A stretch of DNA of 64,000 nucleotides from Lacipirellula limnantheis (GCF_007746075.1 NZ_CP036339.1:3315786-3379785); one strand, 5' to 3'. Numbered from the stretch's first letter, positions 17,971-28,497 are shown. The notes: generated by a model not told the origin, from the letters alone. A program made the numbers and translations.

Positions 17971-18930
17971 ATGCCTGCCTCGCACGAATGGTTTAAGAAC
18001 ATCCTCGTTGCTGTGGATTTCTCCGCGTCAACGCCGACGACGTTGAACCAGGCCCTTCGGCTAGCGAAAACGGATCAGTGCCGCGTTGCGCTAGCCCACT
18101 GCGTACCTGACATCGCCCGTCTCATCGCCAGTACGCCGCGATTCATTGCAGGCATGCCGCAGCTGGCGACGCTGTACGGCGATATCGACCAGACGCAACA
18201 GGACTTCAAGCAGGACGCCGCGGCCCAGCTGAGTGAACTCACCGCGACTCTACCGACCAAGGATCATGAGATAAGTTCTTCAGTTCTCGTGGGTGACCCA
18301 GATGTCGCGATCTCTCAGGCGGTTGCAGAACATGGCTACGACCTCGTTGTCTGCGGGACGCGCGGCGCCGGCACGTGGGAGAAGTTTCTCGTAGGCAGCA
18401 CGGCGAAGCGGCTCGTTCGAGACTGTCCGACGTCAGTATTGGTCGTGAATGATGAACACAGGCGCCCCCCGCAAGTCGTGATGGCGGCAGTCGACTTTTC
18501 CGCAGTAAGCCTGAAGGCGCTCTCGACTGCATCCAGCGTCGCAACGCACTGGAGCGCTGAACTTCACGTGCTACATGTCGTCGAGTCGCTCGAAATCTCC
18601 GCGGAGGCAGTCAAACGGAATTCCCAAGCGGAACGACTGCGCAACGAAATCAACGATGAAGCCGCGGAGCGAATTCTGGCGTCAGTAAAGCGATGCGGTG
18701 GTGAGCTTGGGAAGGTGCGCGTCCATGTGTCCTGGGGGACGCCGTGGAGGGAATTGGCGAGAACGGCAGAACGAATCAACGCCGAACTCATCGCAATAGG
18801 AACCGTCGGGCGCAGCGGAATCAACGGCTTACTGATCGGCAACACCGCGGAAAAGGTGCTCAGCGCGTGTCGGCGCAGCATCCTTACGGTGAAGCCGGAC
18901 GATTTCCGACGATCGCTCGTTGAAGCGTAA
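17971..18930 (+). CDS. Tandem universal stress protein (two UspA domains)
   Basis: 319 residues from the ATG at 17971, which has GGAGAAAGGA about 10 nt upstream; a longer frame from 17932 lacks this. Domain 1 (ILVAVDFSASTPTTLNQALR to SVLVV) contains the ATP-binding motif GTRGAGTWEKFLVGSTAKRL. Domain 2 (VVMAAVDFSAVSLKALSTAS onwards) contains GTVGRSGINGLLIGNTAEKV. Both keep the G-2x-G-9x-G(S/T/N) pattern of ATP-binding Usp proteins. Tandem Usps are typical of stress or hypoxia islands, which agrees with the pyruvate kinase gene directly after it (64 bp) and the HPF and ATPase genes further on. Confidence 0.93.
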   Translation: MPASHEWFKNILVAVDFSASTPTTLNQALRLAKTDQCRVALAHCVPDIARLIASTPRFIAGMPQLATLYGDIDQTQQDFKQDAAAQLSELTATLPTKDHEISSSVLVGDPDVAISQAVAEHGYDLVVCGTRGAGTWEKFLVGSTAKRLVRDCPTSVLVVNDEHRRPPQVVMAAVDFSAVSLKALSTASSVATHWSAELHVLHVVESLEISAEAVKRNSQAERLRNEINDEAAERILASVKRCGGELGKVRVHVSWGTPWRELARTAERINAELIAIGTVGRSGINGLLIGNTAEKVLSACRRSILTVKPDDFRRSLVEA

Positions 18931-18994
18931 ACGCCGCGGATGCAGCCCGTCAATTCCTTAGTGATTAGTCCGCTGCGTGCGGGAGATTATTCTA

Positions 18995-20905
18995 ATGACT
19001 CAGCAGCGCCGCCATACCGGCGATACTCCCGAAATCGATCACTCCACGCTGGATGAACTGATTCGCGAACTGACAGAAGTGCAAGCGGACATGTTGGACT
19101 TGGAGGCCCGGGGGATGGCCCAAGCGACGCACATCCATTCCAGCTATCATCAGAGTGCGCGTAATCTGCTGCACTATTTGTCGCTGCGACGACGAGACAT
19201 TCGCGCACTGCAATCGCGCCTGGCGGAAATCGGCCTATCGTCGCTTGGTCAGTCGGAATCGCACGTCCTCGCTACCGTGGAATCGCTGCTCAACGTCCTG
19301 CACCAACTGGCCGGTCAGGACCGGAGTGCTCGCACACCTCGTGCGCACGCTCTCGCCTTCTCAGAAGGCAGAGCCCTTTTGTCGCAACATACAGAAGCAC
19401 TCTTTGGACGAGGACCAGGCCACCGCCGAGTTCGCATCATGGTGACCATACCCTCAGAGGCCGCGAGTGATCCGCAGCTGATAGAGTCGTTGCTAGCGAG
19501 CGGCATGGACTGTGCGCGCATCAACTGCGCCCACGACGACCCCGTTGTCTGGGAACGTCTCATCGCTAACCTTCGATCCGCCGAACGAACCCTCGGCAAA
19601 ACGTGCAAGGTACTCATGGATCTCGCCGGCCCGAAGCTGCGCACCGGCCCCATCGAGCGCGGAGCGAAGGTCGTTAAATGGAGGCCTCAACGCGACTCTT
19701 ACGGCCGCGTTACGGCGCCCGCCCGGATCTGGATTTATGCTGAAGGTGACAAGTTGGAGCCGCCCTCCGGAGCGGATGCCTGCTTGCCGGTCCCTAGGGA
19801 TTGGCTGGCAACACTTGGCGTCGGGGACCGCCTCAACTTCGTGGATGCTCGTGGAGCGAGGCGGTTTCTGTGGGTCGTGGGCGCCGAGGAGCGAGGCCGC
19901 TGGGCTGAGGCTGTACGCACCGCGTACATCACTCCCGGCACCGAGCTCACCATTGTCAGCCGGGCTGCAAGGACATTGTCCAGCGGAGCCATCGCCCAAG
20001 TCGGCGACCTGCCGCCGGGGGAACGCGCCTACATCGTCAAATTAGGGGATGCTTTGATTCTCACTAGGGACCTGATGCCCTCTCCCCCGGAGAACCCTCC
20101 GAACCGTCGCGAGCGATCCCTACCCGTCAGAATCGGCTGCACTTTGCCGGAGATCTTCGACGATGTCCGCGCCGGGGAACGGATTTGGATCGACGACGGC
20201 AAGATCGGCGGCGTCATTGAGGCCGTGCAGGCCGATGAAATCGTCGTTCGGGTCACGCATGCGCGCATTCGCGGCGAAAAGCTCCGCGCCGACAAGGGGA
20301 TCAACCTGCCGGACAGTTCGCTGCGGCTTCCCGCGCTCACCGCGAAAGACCTCGCCGATCTGCCGTTCGTGGCCGCCCACGCCGATCTGGTCGGCTATTC
20401 CTTCGTCCGAACGGCCGCAGACGTTTGTGAACTGGAGGATCACTTGGCCCGGCTCGGCGGCGAACAGCTAGGCATCGTCTTAAAAATTGAGACGCGCCGC
20501 GCCTTTGAACAGCTGCCCAGTCTGCTGCTAGCGACGATGCGGACCCCTCGCGACGGCGTCATGATCGCCCGCGGGGATTTGGCCATTGAATGCGGCTATG
20601 AGCGAATGGCGGAAGTGCAGGAGCAGATCCTGTGGGTTTGCGAGGCCGCGCATGTGCCGGTCATCTGGGCCACTCAAGTGTTGGAAGGATTGACCAAAGA
20701 CGGCCAGCCGTCCCGAGCCGAAATTTCCGACGCCGCAATCGCGCAGCGCGCCGAGTGCGTGATGCTGAACAAGGGGTCGCATATCCTGCAGGCAGTCAGC
20801 ACGCTTGACGACATCCTCAGGCGAATGGATGCTCACCAGAGCAAGAAAAGTTCGATGCTTCGGCCCCTGGAATTGGCCCGTCGCTTTTCGGCGGAGTCGT
20901 TCTAA
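18995..20905 (+). CDS. Atypical pyruvate kinase-family protein with N-terminal helical extension
   Basis: 636 residues from the ATG at 18995 (GGGAG 11 nt upstream). Residues 10-130 are a helical extension (LDELIRELTEVQADMLDLEA) absent from ordinary pyruvate kinases. The TIM-barrel follows: VRIMVTIPSEAASDPQLIES, CARINCAHDD, KVLMDLAGPKLRTG. The B-domain is unusually large, then IGCTLPEIFDDVRAGERIWI, VGYSFVRTAADV, MIARGDLAIECGYERM and PVIWATQVLEGLTKDGQPSR. Substrate, metal and K+ ligand motifs are kept, but the C-terminal allosteric domain is missing. Such enzymes would make ATP from PEP in a regulator-free way; activity is inferred. It follows the universal stress protein gene closely and is probably cotranscribed. 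Confidence 0.85.
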   Translation: MTQQRRHTGDTPEIDHSTLDELIRELTEVQADMLDLEARGMAQATHIHSSYHQSARNLLHYLSLRRRDIRALQSRLAEIGLSSLGQSESHVLATVESLLNVLHQLAGQDRSARTPRAHALAFSEGRALLSQHTEALFGRGPGHRRVRIMVTIPSEAASDPQLIESLLASGMDCARINCAHDDPVVWERLIANLRSAERTLGKTCKVLMDLAGPKLRTGPIERGAKVVKWRPQRDSYGRVTAPARIWIYAEGDKLEPPSGADACLPVPRDWLATLGVGDRLNFVDARGARRFLWVVGAEERGRWAEAVRTAYITPGTELTIVSRAARTLSSGAIAQVGDLPPGERAYIVKLGDALILTRDLMPSPPENPPNRRERSLPVRIGCTLPEIFDDVRAGERIWIDDGKIGGVIEAVQADEIVVRVTHARIRGEKLRADKGINLPDSSLRLPALTAKDLADLPFVAAHADLVGYSFVRTAADVCELEDHLARLGGEQLGIVLKIETRRAFEQLPSLLLATMRTPRDGVMIARGDLAIECGYERMAEVQEQILWVCEAAHVPVIWATQVLEGLTKDGQPSRAEISDAAIAQRAECVMLNKGSHILQAVSTLDDILRRMDAHQSKKSSMLRPLELARRFSAESF

Positions 20906-21069
20906 ATGCAGCCGGGCTGATGGGACGAACGAAGGAATCCTTTCTACCCGCAACTGGCTTACTCGTGGCCCATAGTTGATCGTATCCGTCCCAGGAACTA
21001 CACCCTACCAGCTGGTTCAAAAACCGCGGGTTAATGAACGCGTTAATCTGCGATGAGCTATGACCTTCA

Positions 21070-22881
21070 TCATGCGCAACGACGCGGTCGCGTCGACACG
21101 ACCGCAGCCGCCAGGATGAGCATCACCAGCCCTGACGGCTCGGGCACAGATAGCGAGGCGAGAATCGCTCGTCCCATTGCTGGGTTGAGCCGATTGAGAA
21201 TGACCCAATCCCCCAAATCAGTTATGCGGTCTAGGTTGAGGTCGCCATGCATATAGGCTGCGGACGCCGTTGAATGACCGCTGGTCAGCCACCCCAAACG
21301 GAATGCCGTCACATCGTCAGTCGTTGCAGGGCCTTGACCGTTACCCGCGACGACACCGTCTTGGTTCACATCGCCCACGATTCCGTTAGGCGGTCCAAAC
21401 GGCGCTAGTTCCAGCGAAATGTTATCGACGTAGCCGTCGTTCTCGCCGAAAGCGCTCGATGCCGTAATTACGATATCGATGAATCGGGTTAGCGGTGGCA
21501 ATCGACCGAAGTCCTCGCGGCACAGAAGTCCTGTGGCATTTCCGCGATCCGCAGCGGTGACGGCGGTCAACCCCATTGCGGCGATTTCAACGCCCGCGGC
21601 GTTAAGGGAACGGGCCGTAACGGTGGCGCTGTCGGACTGATTTAAGTATCCACCGAGCCAAGCGGACAGCTCAAACATCAGACTGCCGCCGTCAATTTGC
21701 CTCGCAAGATTGCTGACGTCGATCCGCTGTGACATGGAGCTCTGCTGATTCAGTCCGCCGGAGAAGAAATTGGCGCCGCGATCTGGCGGGCCGGGGTCCA
21801 GCTGGGACGGAAATCCGCCGCCAGCGAGATAACTGATCGTGTTCACGCCGCCAGGGCCCGGATCGTCCCAGCCTGCGGCATACTGCTGAATAGAGTTTTG
21901 ATTGAAGCCGCGGCCATACTCCGCGTCGCCATTGAACACAAGATTCCGTCCGAGCGCTGCCGGCGCCGGCCCGGCCGGCGCCAAACCGATTGCATGTCCG
22001 TCGTAAACCTTGGGGATCGGTGCGCCGAAATACTCGAGCACAGTCGCTGCCACATCGACTAGTCGCGGGTGGGCCTGTGGCAGAATGGTGGTGGCCAAAG
22101 GGCCCGCGACGATAAATGGAATCGTCCGCTGCGGCGGCAACCCGCCACGGTGGCCCGTGCCCAGGCCGCCATGGTCAGACGTAATGATGACCAACCAGTC
22201 CTCGTTTGCGAAGTTCGGCCGGCTCTTCATGGCGTTCATAATCTGCCCGATTTGCGCGTCGGTGTTCGCGATTTCCGCAAGGTAACACGCCGCCCCGGGA
22301 TCGAAGCCGCATGTGTGCCCGGCATCGTCGACGTCCGCAAAAAACGTCATGACCGCATCGGTCGCCGGGTTCTGCATGAGGCCAACCACGTGATTAGCCA
22401 TCAGCTGGTCGCCATTGGCCGTGAATTCAAAGTTGATAGAACTGTCCGCACCCGAAGGGAAACTGTCGTGGGCGATCTGCCAAGTGAGCGCTCGATGGGT
22501 GTTGAGCGACGGATCGAAGGCTTCGAGCGGTGTAAACCAATCGGTCGTGCCCGGGACAACGTTCTCGAATTCGTTGGTATCGGCGCCGTGCCGGTCGACA
22601 TGGAGCCCGGTCAGGTAGGCGCCCCAGCCGGGTCCGCTAAACGTGAGGTGTTCTGCCTGCGCATATGTGGCAAAGATGCCCGACGGACCGCTGGCGCCGA
22701 AGAACGTGCCATCGACAAGCGAGTCGATATTAGGAGCGTTGGCGGCGATTAAGGCGTCGGGCCGCAGGCCATCGATTGCGATGGTCAAGACCTTCCGTTC
22801 ACCCGCCAAGATCGGCGTGATCGCAGCGAAGCTGAAAACGACGACGGCACAAGTGAACGTGGCGCTAAGGCGTCGAGGCAT
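21070..22881 (-). CDS. PEP-CTERM alkaline phosphatase-superfamily protein with dockerin-like repeat
   Basis: 603 residues. Signal peptide FTCAVVVFSFAAITPILAGE, then a type I phosphodiesterase/nucleotide pyrophosphatase domain: TIAIDGLRPDALIAANAPNI, a Thr nucleophile region (YAQAEHLTFSGPGWGAYLTG), and metal-site motifs DVDDAGHTCG and IITSDHGGLGTGH. Residues 320-480 look like a carbohydrate-binding beta-sandwich. A Ca-binding dockerin-like stretch (GDVNQDGVVAGNG, GDLNLDRITDLGDWVILNRL) and the sorting signal VPEPSGLVMLILAAAVVSTR follow. PEP-CTERM proteins are processed by exosortase and end up at the cell surface. A promoter with the 19-nt palindrome module lies 30 nt upstream. No exosortase gene is in the window. 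Confidence 0.9.
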   Translation of the reverse strand: MPRRLSATFTCAVVVFSFAAITPILAGERKVLTIAIDGLRPDALIAANAPNIDSLVDGTFFGASGPSGIFATYAQAEHLTFSGPGWGAYLTGLHVDRHGADTNEFENVVPGTTDWFTPLEAFDPSLNTHRALTWQIAHDSFPSGADSSINFEFTANGDQLMANHVVGLMQNPATDAVMTFFADVDDAGHTCGFDPGAACYLAEIANTDAQIGQIMNAMKSRPNFANEDWLVIITSDHGGLGTGHRGGLPPQRTIPFIVAGPLATTILPQAHPRLVDVAATVLEYFGAPIPKVYDGHAIGLAPAGPAPAALGRNLVFNGDAEYGRGFNQNSIQQYAAGWDDPGPGGVNTISYLAGGGFPSQLDPGPPDRGANFFSGGLNQQSSMSQRIDVSNLARQIDGGSLMFELSAWLGGYLNQSDSATVTARSLNAAGVEIAAMGLTAVTAADRGNATGLLCREDFGRLPPLTRFIDIVITASSAFGENDGYVDNISLELAPFGPPNGIVGDVNQDGVVAGNGQGPATTDDVTAFRLGWLTSGHSTASAAYMHGDLNLDRITDLGDWVILNRLNPAMGRAILASLSVPEPSGLVMLILAAAVVSTRPRRCA

Positions 22882-22910
22882 GATCCATCAACATTTCTGA
22901 TTAAAGCTGA

Positions 22911-22952
22911 GCTGGGAACCGATCCAAGCTCGGAACGTCGCCCATTATAACA
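22911..22952 (-). promoter_or_regulatory. Extended -10 promoter plus 19-nt quasi-palindrome (module copy A)
   Basis: On the minus strand TGTTATAAT (extended -10, hexamer TATAAT at 22944-22949) is followed by 14 nt and then GCTTGGATCGGTTCCCAGC at 22911-22929, ending 30 nt before the phosphatase start. The same arrangement, with identical 14-nt spacing, recurs at 40.0, 50.5 and 63.3 kb. No clear -35 box, as expected with an extended -10. The palindrome would lie at the start of the transcript, as an operator or an RNA hairpin. Confidence 0.7.
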
Positions 22953-23176
22953 AGCGGCGCCCGTATCGAGCGCCCGGGATTTTCCGTCGAACTCCAGCCC
23001 GCGAACCCTACCTCGGGGTGTCCCACGCTCGAATCATGGCTCAAGCACCTTTCGTTGGGCTTCGGCGGAGGGGTACGTTCCAGGTTTGAATTGGTTGATT
23101 GGCGAGGCTCGTCGACGGAAGTCCAATTGGCTGGAAGAAGTCCGAGCCAGAGCGGAGACGATTACTGAAACCGCCT

Positions 23177-23404
23177 CTAGTCCTCATGTCGAACCTTATT
23201 TAGCGCTGCCCTTGCTCGCGTCTCTGCTCTCGCGTCGTTCGCCGCCGTTCGGGTAATCGGTAGGTGGACGCGCCGTGGCCCTTCATACGGCGCAGCTGGG
23301 GGACGCTTCCGGCGATCGAGAGCTTTCTTCGAGAGTGATTCGCTCTGCAGAGGAATCTCGCGCAAATCATCGGGAATTTCGATGACAACATATCGCCTTT
23401 TCAA
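23177..23404 (-). CDS. Small hypothetical protein (75 residues), doubtful
   Basis: A 75-residue minus-strand frame starting with TTG (MKRRYVVIEIPDDLREIPLQ). The first third reads like a plausible beta-strand followed by charged helix, and the rest is arginine- and alanine-rich. There is no good ribosome-binding site and no family is recognised. It lies between the divergent phosphatase and CheB/CheR genes, so it could be non-coding promoter DNA instead. Confidence 0.25.
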   Translation of the reverse strand: MKRRYVVIEIPDDLREIPLQSESLSKKALDRRKRPPAAPYEGPRRVHLPITRTAANDARAETRARAALNKVRHED

Positions 23405-23470
23405 TTTGTCGGGACTTCGGACACAGCTTTAATATTGATCAAGTTCAAGCCTCGCTACTGACCTAACCTC

Positions 23471-26400
23471 ATGCGAAGACCAATGAAGGAACATGTCCTC
23501 CAGGAAGGGCCATTGAACCCGCGTCCCGCAGAGAAACACGTTGGCTCGCCGGCCTACATTGTCGGCGTCGGGGCGTCGGCGGGGGGGCTTGAATCGCTCG
23601 AAAAGCTCTTCTCGCAAATGCCAGCTCAGTCGGGCATGACGTTCGTGGTGTTGCAGCACCTGTCTCCCGACTTCAAGAGCCTGACTGACGAGTTGCTCGC
23701 ACGCCGGACTGGCATTCCGATTTATGCCGCCGAAGACGGAGCGGACATCCGCCCCGACGCGATTTACTTGCTGCCCCCAAAGAAGAACATGATCGTTAGC
23801 GGAGGAAAGCTCCTGCTGACGGATAAGGATCCGGCGCTTCTCTCGCTACCCATCGATCACTTCTTTCGGTCACTTGCCCAGGAGGCAGGTCCCCGGGCGA
23901 TTGCAATCGTCCTCTCCGGCACGGGAAGCGACGGCTCACGCGGCATACGGGACGTCTATGACGCTGGCGGACTGGTGGTGGCTCAAGCGCCCGAGTCGGC
24001 GAAGTTCGACGGCATGCCCAACAGCGCTATCCAAAGCGGCACGGTCCATTTCACTCTGCCGCCGGAAGAAATCCCCGACGCCCTGATGCGCTATATCAAC
24101 CACCCCCTCGCGAACGGCGACGCCCCGGCTCGCCCCGCCGAGCCTGTCACGGAAAGCGCGATGGAGACGGTGTTCCGCTTGCTGCGAGACTCCTACGAAA
24201 TCGACTTTTCCTGTTACAAGCCTGAAACAATCGCTCGCCGGACCGATCGGCGACTGCAATTGAATCATTCGTTCAATCTAGACGACTACGTCGAACGCCT
24301 GTCGACGGACCCGGAGGAGTTGAACAAGCTCTATAAGGATCTACTGATCGGGGTCACGCGATTCTTCCGCGATCGAGAAGCCTTTGAGCGGCTCGAGACC
24401 GTCGTGCTGCCGGCCCTTCTTCAGAAACTACCAAGAAATGAAGAGCTGCGCCTTTGGGTTTCTGCATGTGCGACGGGGGAAGAGGTCTATTCGCTTGCAA
24501 TTCTTGTTCAGGAGCAGTTCCACGCGCTCAGCCGGCCGGTTAACGCCAAAATCTTCGCCACCGACGTCCACCCCGCGTCGCTTGATTTCGCGAGCGCGGG
24601 CATCTATCGCAGCGCGGAACTGGCGGATGTTCACCCGGTGCGGCTAGCGCAGTTCTTCGTTCGACGGGAGGATGACCTTTATCAGGTCTCGAAAGACATT
24701 CGCCAGATGGTCGTCTTCGCCCGTCACAACGTGATTCGAGACGCCCCCTTCACCCGCATGGATCTGATCAGCTGCCGCAACCTGCTGATCTACTTCCAGC
24801 CTCTTGCCCAGAAGAAGGCGCTCACGCTGTTCCACTTCGGGCTCAAAGCCGGCGGCGTGCTGGTCCTTGGACCAAGCGAAACCCCCGGGGAGTTAAGCGA
24901 CGAGTTCGAGACGCTAGACGGCCATTGGAAGTTCTACCGCAAGCGCCGGGACATACGGTTGCCGACGGACATTCGCCTGACCTCGGCCTCGTCCGCACCC
25001 ATGCGGGCGGGAACGTCGCTGCTTCCCGGTCCGATCGCTCCGCTCGGGTTCGATGGTCAACTCATCGGTTCGTACGATGCATTGCTCGACGAGTACATGC
25101 CGCCGAGCGTGCTCGTTGGCGAGCGACGGGAAGTGCTCCATGCGTTCGGCGGGGCCGGCCGATTCCTGCAGCACGCGAATGGTCGTGTCACGACCGATTT
25201 GCTCGACATGGTAAGCGCCGAACTCCGCGTTGCCTTGACCGGAGCGCTCCAGCGTGTGTCTAAAGAGCACACGTCTGTCGTGTACCGCGGACTCCGCATT
25301 GCTCAGGAAAACGGAGAGACGTTCGTCAACCTGACGGTGAAACCGGTGCTGAACCGGCGAGCAGACGTGGTCCACGCGCTCGTCTGCCTCGACGCGGCGG
25401 ACGCGACCCCGAGCGCCGCCCAGCCGCTCCAGGAAATCGACGGTCCGCTGGCATCGAGCGATCATCTGCTCTCCTTAGAGTCGGAGCTCCGCTACACCAA
25501 GGAGAATCTCCAAGCCACGATCGAGGAGCTTGAAACTAGCAATGAAGAATTGCAAGCCACCAACGAGGAGCTAGTCGCCGCGAACGAGGAACTTCAAAGC
25601 ACCAACGAAGAATTGCACTCGGTCAATGAGGAGCTGTACACGGTCAATGCCGAGCACCAGAAGAAAATCGTCGAGTTGACGGAACTGACTGCCGACATGG
25701 ATAACTTGCTGACGAGCACGGACGTTCACACCGTCTTCCTCGACGCCGACCTCCGCATCCGCAAGTTCACCCCCCAGATTGCAGACACGTTCAACCTGCT
25801 GCCGCAGGACGTTGGCCGCCGGATTGAGGGTTTCACTCACTCGATTGACCATCCAGGATTGCTCGACGAGATTCGAGAAGTACTCCGCACCGGCGACTCG
25901 CGACAACGTGAAGTGCGTGATCGAAAGGGCGGGTGGTTTCTCCTGCGCATCTTGCCGTATCGTGCTCATAACGGCGTCGATGGCGTCGTCTTAACGCTCA
26001 TTGACGTCGGCGCCCTGAGGCACGCGGAGGACGAAGTCCGCCTGAAGGACCGGTACCTCGCGTCGATCTTGCGAAACTCCCCTAACTTCGTGTTCATCAA
26101 GGACCTCGAAAAGCGGTACGTTCTGGCGGACGACGCCTACCGGCGGGTGCTCGGCTGCGACCCCGTCGGCAAAACGGCCCATGACGTCTATCCCCGCGAA
26201 GTCGCGGACCGGATCACCGCGCAAGACGAACAGGTCCTTAGCGAGGGAGCCAGCGTCAAAACGGAGATCGACGTTCCGCTAGCGGACGGCGTGCATACGT
26301 TTCTGAGCATCCGTTTTCCCCTCCAGGACGAAAGCGGACGCATTATCGGCCTGAGCGGGGCCAAAATGGACATCACGCTTCTAAAGCGAGCCGAGCAGCA

Positions 26401-27562
26401 GTCTCGCGAAGCAGTTGAGCAGCGGGATCAGTTCCTGGCCATGCTCTCGCATGAATTGCGGAATCCACTGGCCGCCATGCTCAATGCGACCAGCGTCATC
26501 GATGCTCAAGAATTGCCGAAAGCCGCCGCCGAATGGTTCCATATTATCGAGCGTCGCGGCCGGCATATGGCTCGCCTGCTCGACGACCTCCTCGACGTCT
26601 CACGACTTACCCGGAACACGATCGAAATCAATCGGCGACCACTTGATTTGGGAGAGACGATTTCCGGGGTGCTCGAAGAGGCCCTGCCGCGGTTTGGCGA
26701 AAACCAAATAGAATTGACGGTGGTTCGCCCGGCCGCCCCGCTAATCGTTGCGGGCGACCCGAGCCGACTTCAGCAGATCCAAGTGAACCTCCTTTTGAAC
26801 GCCGCCAAATACACTCCTGCAGGCGGACAGGTGTGGTACTCCATCTCGTGCGAAGCAAATCAAGCGGTCATCCGCGTGCGTGACACGGGTCGTGGCATTT
26901 CCCCCACGGCGCTGACGAGGGTATTTGATCTTTTTTTTCAAACCGATCACCCACTGGATCGCGGGGCGGGGGGAATTGGCGTCGGACTCACCCTAGTACG
27001 CGCTATCGTCGAACTGCACGGCGGACGTGTGGAAGCATTCAGCGAGGGCGCTGGCCTGGGAAGCGAGTTTGTCGTGCGACTGCCGTTGTGCAGCCAACCA
27101 GTCGGCCGAGATGAATCGAGCGATTCCCGCGAGCTTAATCAGCTCCCGGTCCCCGATTCTCCCTGCAGCATTCTCCTCGTGGAGGACGACGCCGACATTC
27201 GCGAGTCGATGCGAGCGTTGCTGGAAATGGACGGCCACCAGGTGTCGACTGCGGACACAGGCGCCGCGGCGCTTCGATTTCTCCAACAGGAGGCGCCCGA
27301 CGTGATGCTGGTAGATATCGGCTTGCCGGAGATGGACGGCTACCAGTTAGCCCGAGCCGTTCGACAACTAGGGGGCGCTGATCAACCGCATCTGATAGCA
27401 CTGACAGGCTATGGGCAGACGAAAGACCGCGAAGCGGCGCGGGAAGCCGGTTTCGATGATCATTTGACGAAACCATTACGGCCCGAAGAACTCTACCGGG
27501 CGCTCAAAGATGCTGCTTCCGGGCGTCCCTGCGCCGGGGAAGTGAATGGCGCAACGGCATAA
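23471..27562 (+). CDS. CheB-CheR-PAS-histidine kinase-REC hybrid sensor
   Basis: 1363 residues. Residues 25-210: CheB methylesterase with the catalytic triad visible in [16 protein letters not shown] and [11 protein letters not shown]. Residues 235-500: CheR methyltransferase ([36 protein letters not shown]). Residues 670-750: a long heptad coiled coil (repeated [15 protein letters not shown] units). Two PAS domains follow (around 755-860 and 865-970). Then a HisKA box ([16 protein letters not shown]), HATPase ([17 protein letters not shown]) and a C-terminal receiver ([35 protein letters not shown]). All key residues look intact, so it should sense, autophosphorylate and relay. No chemoreceptor, CheA or flagellar gene is nearby, so the CheB/CheR part may act on something other than classical receptors. 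Confidence 0.93.
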   Translation: MRRPMKEHVLQEGPLNPRPAEKHVGSPAYIVGVGASAGGLESLEKLFSQMPAQSGMTFVVLQHLSPDFKSLTDELLARRTGIPIYAAEDGADIRPDAIYLLPPKKNMIVSGGKLLLTDKDPALLSLPIDHFFRSLAQEAGPRAIAIVLSGTGSDGSRGIRDVYDAGGLVVAQAPESAKFDGMPNSAIQSGTVHFTLPPEEIPDALMRYINHPLANGDAPARPAEPVTESAMETVFRLLRDSYEIDFSCYKPETIARRTDRRLQLNHSFNLDDYVERLSTDPEELNKLYKDLLIGVTRFFRDREAFERLETVVLPALLQKLPRNEELRLWVSACATGEEVYSLAILVQEQFHALSRPVNAKIFATDVHPASLDFASAGIYRSAELADVHPVRLAQFFVRREDDLYQVSKDIRQMVVFARHNVIRDAPFTRMDLISCRNLLIYFQPLAQKKALTLFHFGLKAGGVLVLGPSETPGELSDEFETLDGHWKFYRKRRDIRLPTDIRLTSASSAPMRAGTSLLPGPIAPLGFDGQLIGSYDALLDEYMPPSVLVGERREVLHAFGGAGRFLQHANGRVTTDLLDMVSAELRVALTGALQRVSKEHTSVVYRGLRIAQENGETFVNLTVKPVLNRRADVVHALVCLDAADATPSAAQPLQEIDGPLASSDHLLSLESELRYTKENLQATIEELETSNEELQATNEELVAANEELQSTNEELHSVNEELYTVNAEHQKKIVELTELTADMDNLLTSTDVHTVFLDADLRIRKFTPQIADTFNLLPQDVGRRIEGFTHSIDHPGLLDEIREVLRTGDSRQREVRDRKGGWFLLRILPYRAHNGVDGVVLTLIDVGALRHAEDEVRLKDRYLASILRNSPNFVFIKDLEKRYVLADDAYRRVLGCDPVGKTAHDVYPREVADRITAQDEQVLSEGASVKTEIDVPLADGVHTFLSIRFPLQDESGRIIGLSGAKMDITLLKRAEQQSREAVEQRDQFLAMLSHELRNPLAAMLNATSVIDAQELPKAAAEWFHIIERRGRHMARLLDDLLDVSRLTRNTIEINRRPLDLGETISGVLEEALPRFGENQIELTVVRPAAPLIVAGDPSRLQQIQVNLLLNAAKYTPAGGQVWYSISCEANQAVIRVRDTGRGISPTALTRVFDLFFQTDHPLDRGAGGIGVGLTLVRAIVELHGGRVEAFSEGAGLGSEFVVRLPLCSQPVGRDESSDSRELNQLPVPDSPCSILLVEDDADIRESMRALLEMDGHQVSTADTGAAALRFLQQEAPDVMLVDIGLPEMDGYQLARAVRQLGGADQPHLIALTGYGQTKDREAAREAGFDDHLTKPLRPEELYRALKDAASGRPCAGEVNGATA

Positions 27563-27723
27563 ACGTCGTCGCGCCGTGCATGGGATGAATTGCTCGCTCG
27601 GCGCACGGAAAAACTAGCCGATAAAGTGATCTTGACCCACTTCGGGCGATACGCTCCCTTTACTCCAAAGCTTTGAGCACGGTGGTTCGACCGCCATTCA
27701 TCTCAGGGTAAGGAGACCCCGGC

Positions 27724-28497
27724 ATGCTTGTACTGTCTCGACGGTCAGACGAGAAGATTGTTTTTCCTACGCTTGGGATGGAGCTCAGCATCCTGCGAGT
27801 CCAAGGGAATGTCGTTCGCGTCGGGATCGATGCCCCGCCTGAGATCCATATTTTACGCGGAGAGATTCCGGCAGACGCGCGCGGCGCAGCGGCCAGGACT
27901 GTACTGCCCCCCGGTCCTTTGTCACACGCCATGCGTAATCAGCTAAACAAGGTCACCTTGCGGCTGCACCTTCTCCAGAAACAACTCCAAGTCGGAAAAG
28001 TGGCTGAGGCGGACCGGACTCTGTCGGAAGCGATTGACGTGCTCGGCGGCCTCGATCGCGAGGCAACGCCCTCCGATGCGATCGCACGCCCCCCTCTAAA
28101 GGAATCAGCGCCGAAGTTCCGGGTCCTTGTCGTCGAAGATGACGCCAATGAACGCGAGCTCTTGGCTGGACTGCTGACGATGAACGGCTGCGAATGTATT
28201 ACCGCGGCGGACGGACTGGCTGCGTTGGAGTTTCTGGGCGCCGGCGTTCGCCCGGACTTCGTCCTCTTGGACATGCGCATGCCCCGCTGCGACGGGCCGC
28301 AAACCCTGCGACGAATTCGCAATTCGGCTCGCTTCGAGAAGCTGAGGGTGTTCGCCATCAGCGGCACGTCCCCGTGTGATCTCAGCATCGATGCGGGCCC
28401 GCGAGGAGTAGACGCTTGGTTTGCCAAGCCCTTGAATCCCCGGTCGCTTTGGGACGCAATGGAACAGCATCGCAGCCAAGTCGCAGCGGCAAACTGA
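27724..28497 (+). CDS. CsrA fused to a response-regulator receiver domain
   Basis: 257 residues, start supported by AAGGAG 8 nt upstream. Residues 1-50 are a CsrA RNA-binding domain (MLVLSRRSDEKIVF, GNVVRVGIDAPPEIHILRGE) including the conserved Arg 45 needed for RNA binding. Residues 65-112 are a two-helix linker, LSHAMRNQLNKVTLRLHLLQ, with a His 68 placed as in the H-box of kinase dimerisation domains. Residues 132-250 are a receiver domain with acidic pair D139/D140, phospho-acceptor D183 (LLDMRMP), S213-T215 and K235 (FAKPL). Free CsrA is only about 60 residues. The gene directly follows the hybrid kinase (161 bp), a natural phosphodonor. I infer phosphorylation-controlled mRNA binding; this is not shown. 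Confidence 0.9.
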   Translation: MLVLSRRSDEKIVFPTLGMELSILRVQGNVVRVGIDAPPEIHILRGEIPADARGAAARTVLPPGPLSHAMRNQLNKVTLRLHLLQKQLQVGKVAEADRTLSEAIDVLGGLDREATPSDAIARPPLKESAPKFRVLVVEDDANERELLAGLLTMNGCECITAADGLAALEFLGAGVRPDFVLLDMRMPRCDGPQTLRRIRNSARFEKLRVFAISGTSPCDLSIDAGPRGVDAWFAKPLNPRSLWDAMEQHRSQVAAAN

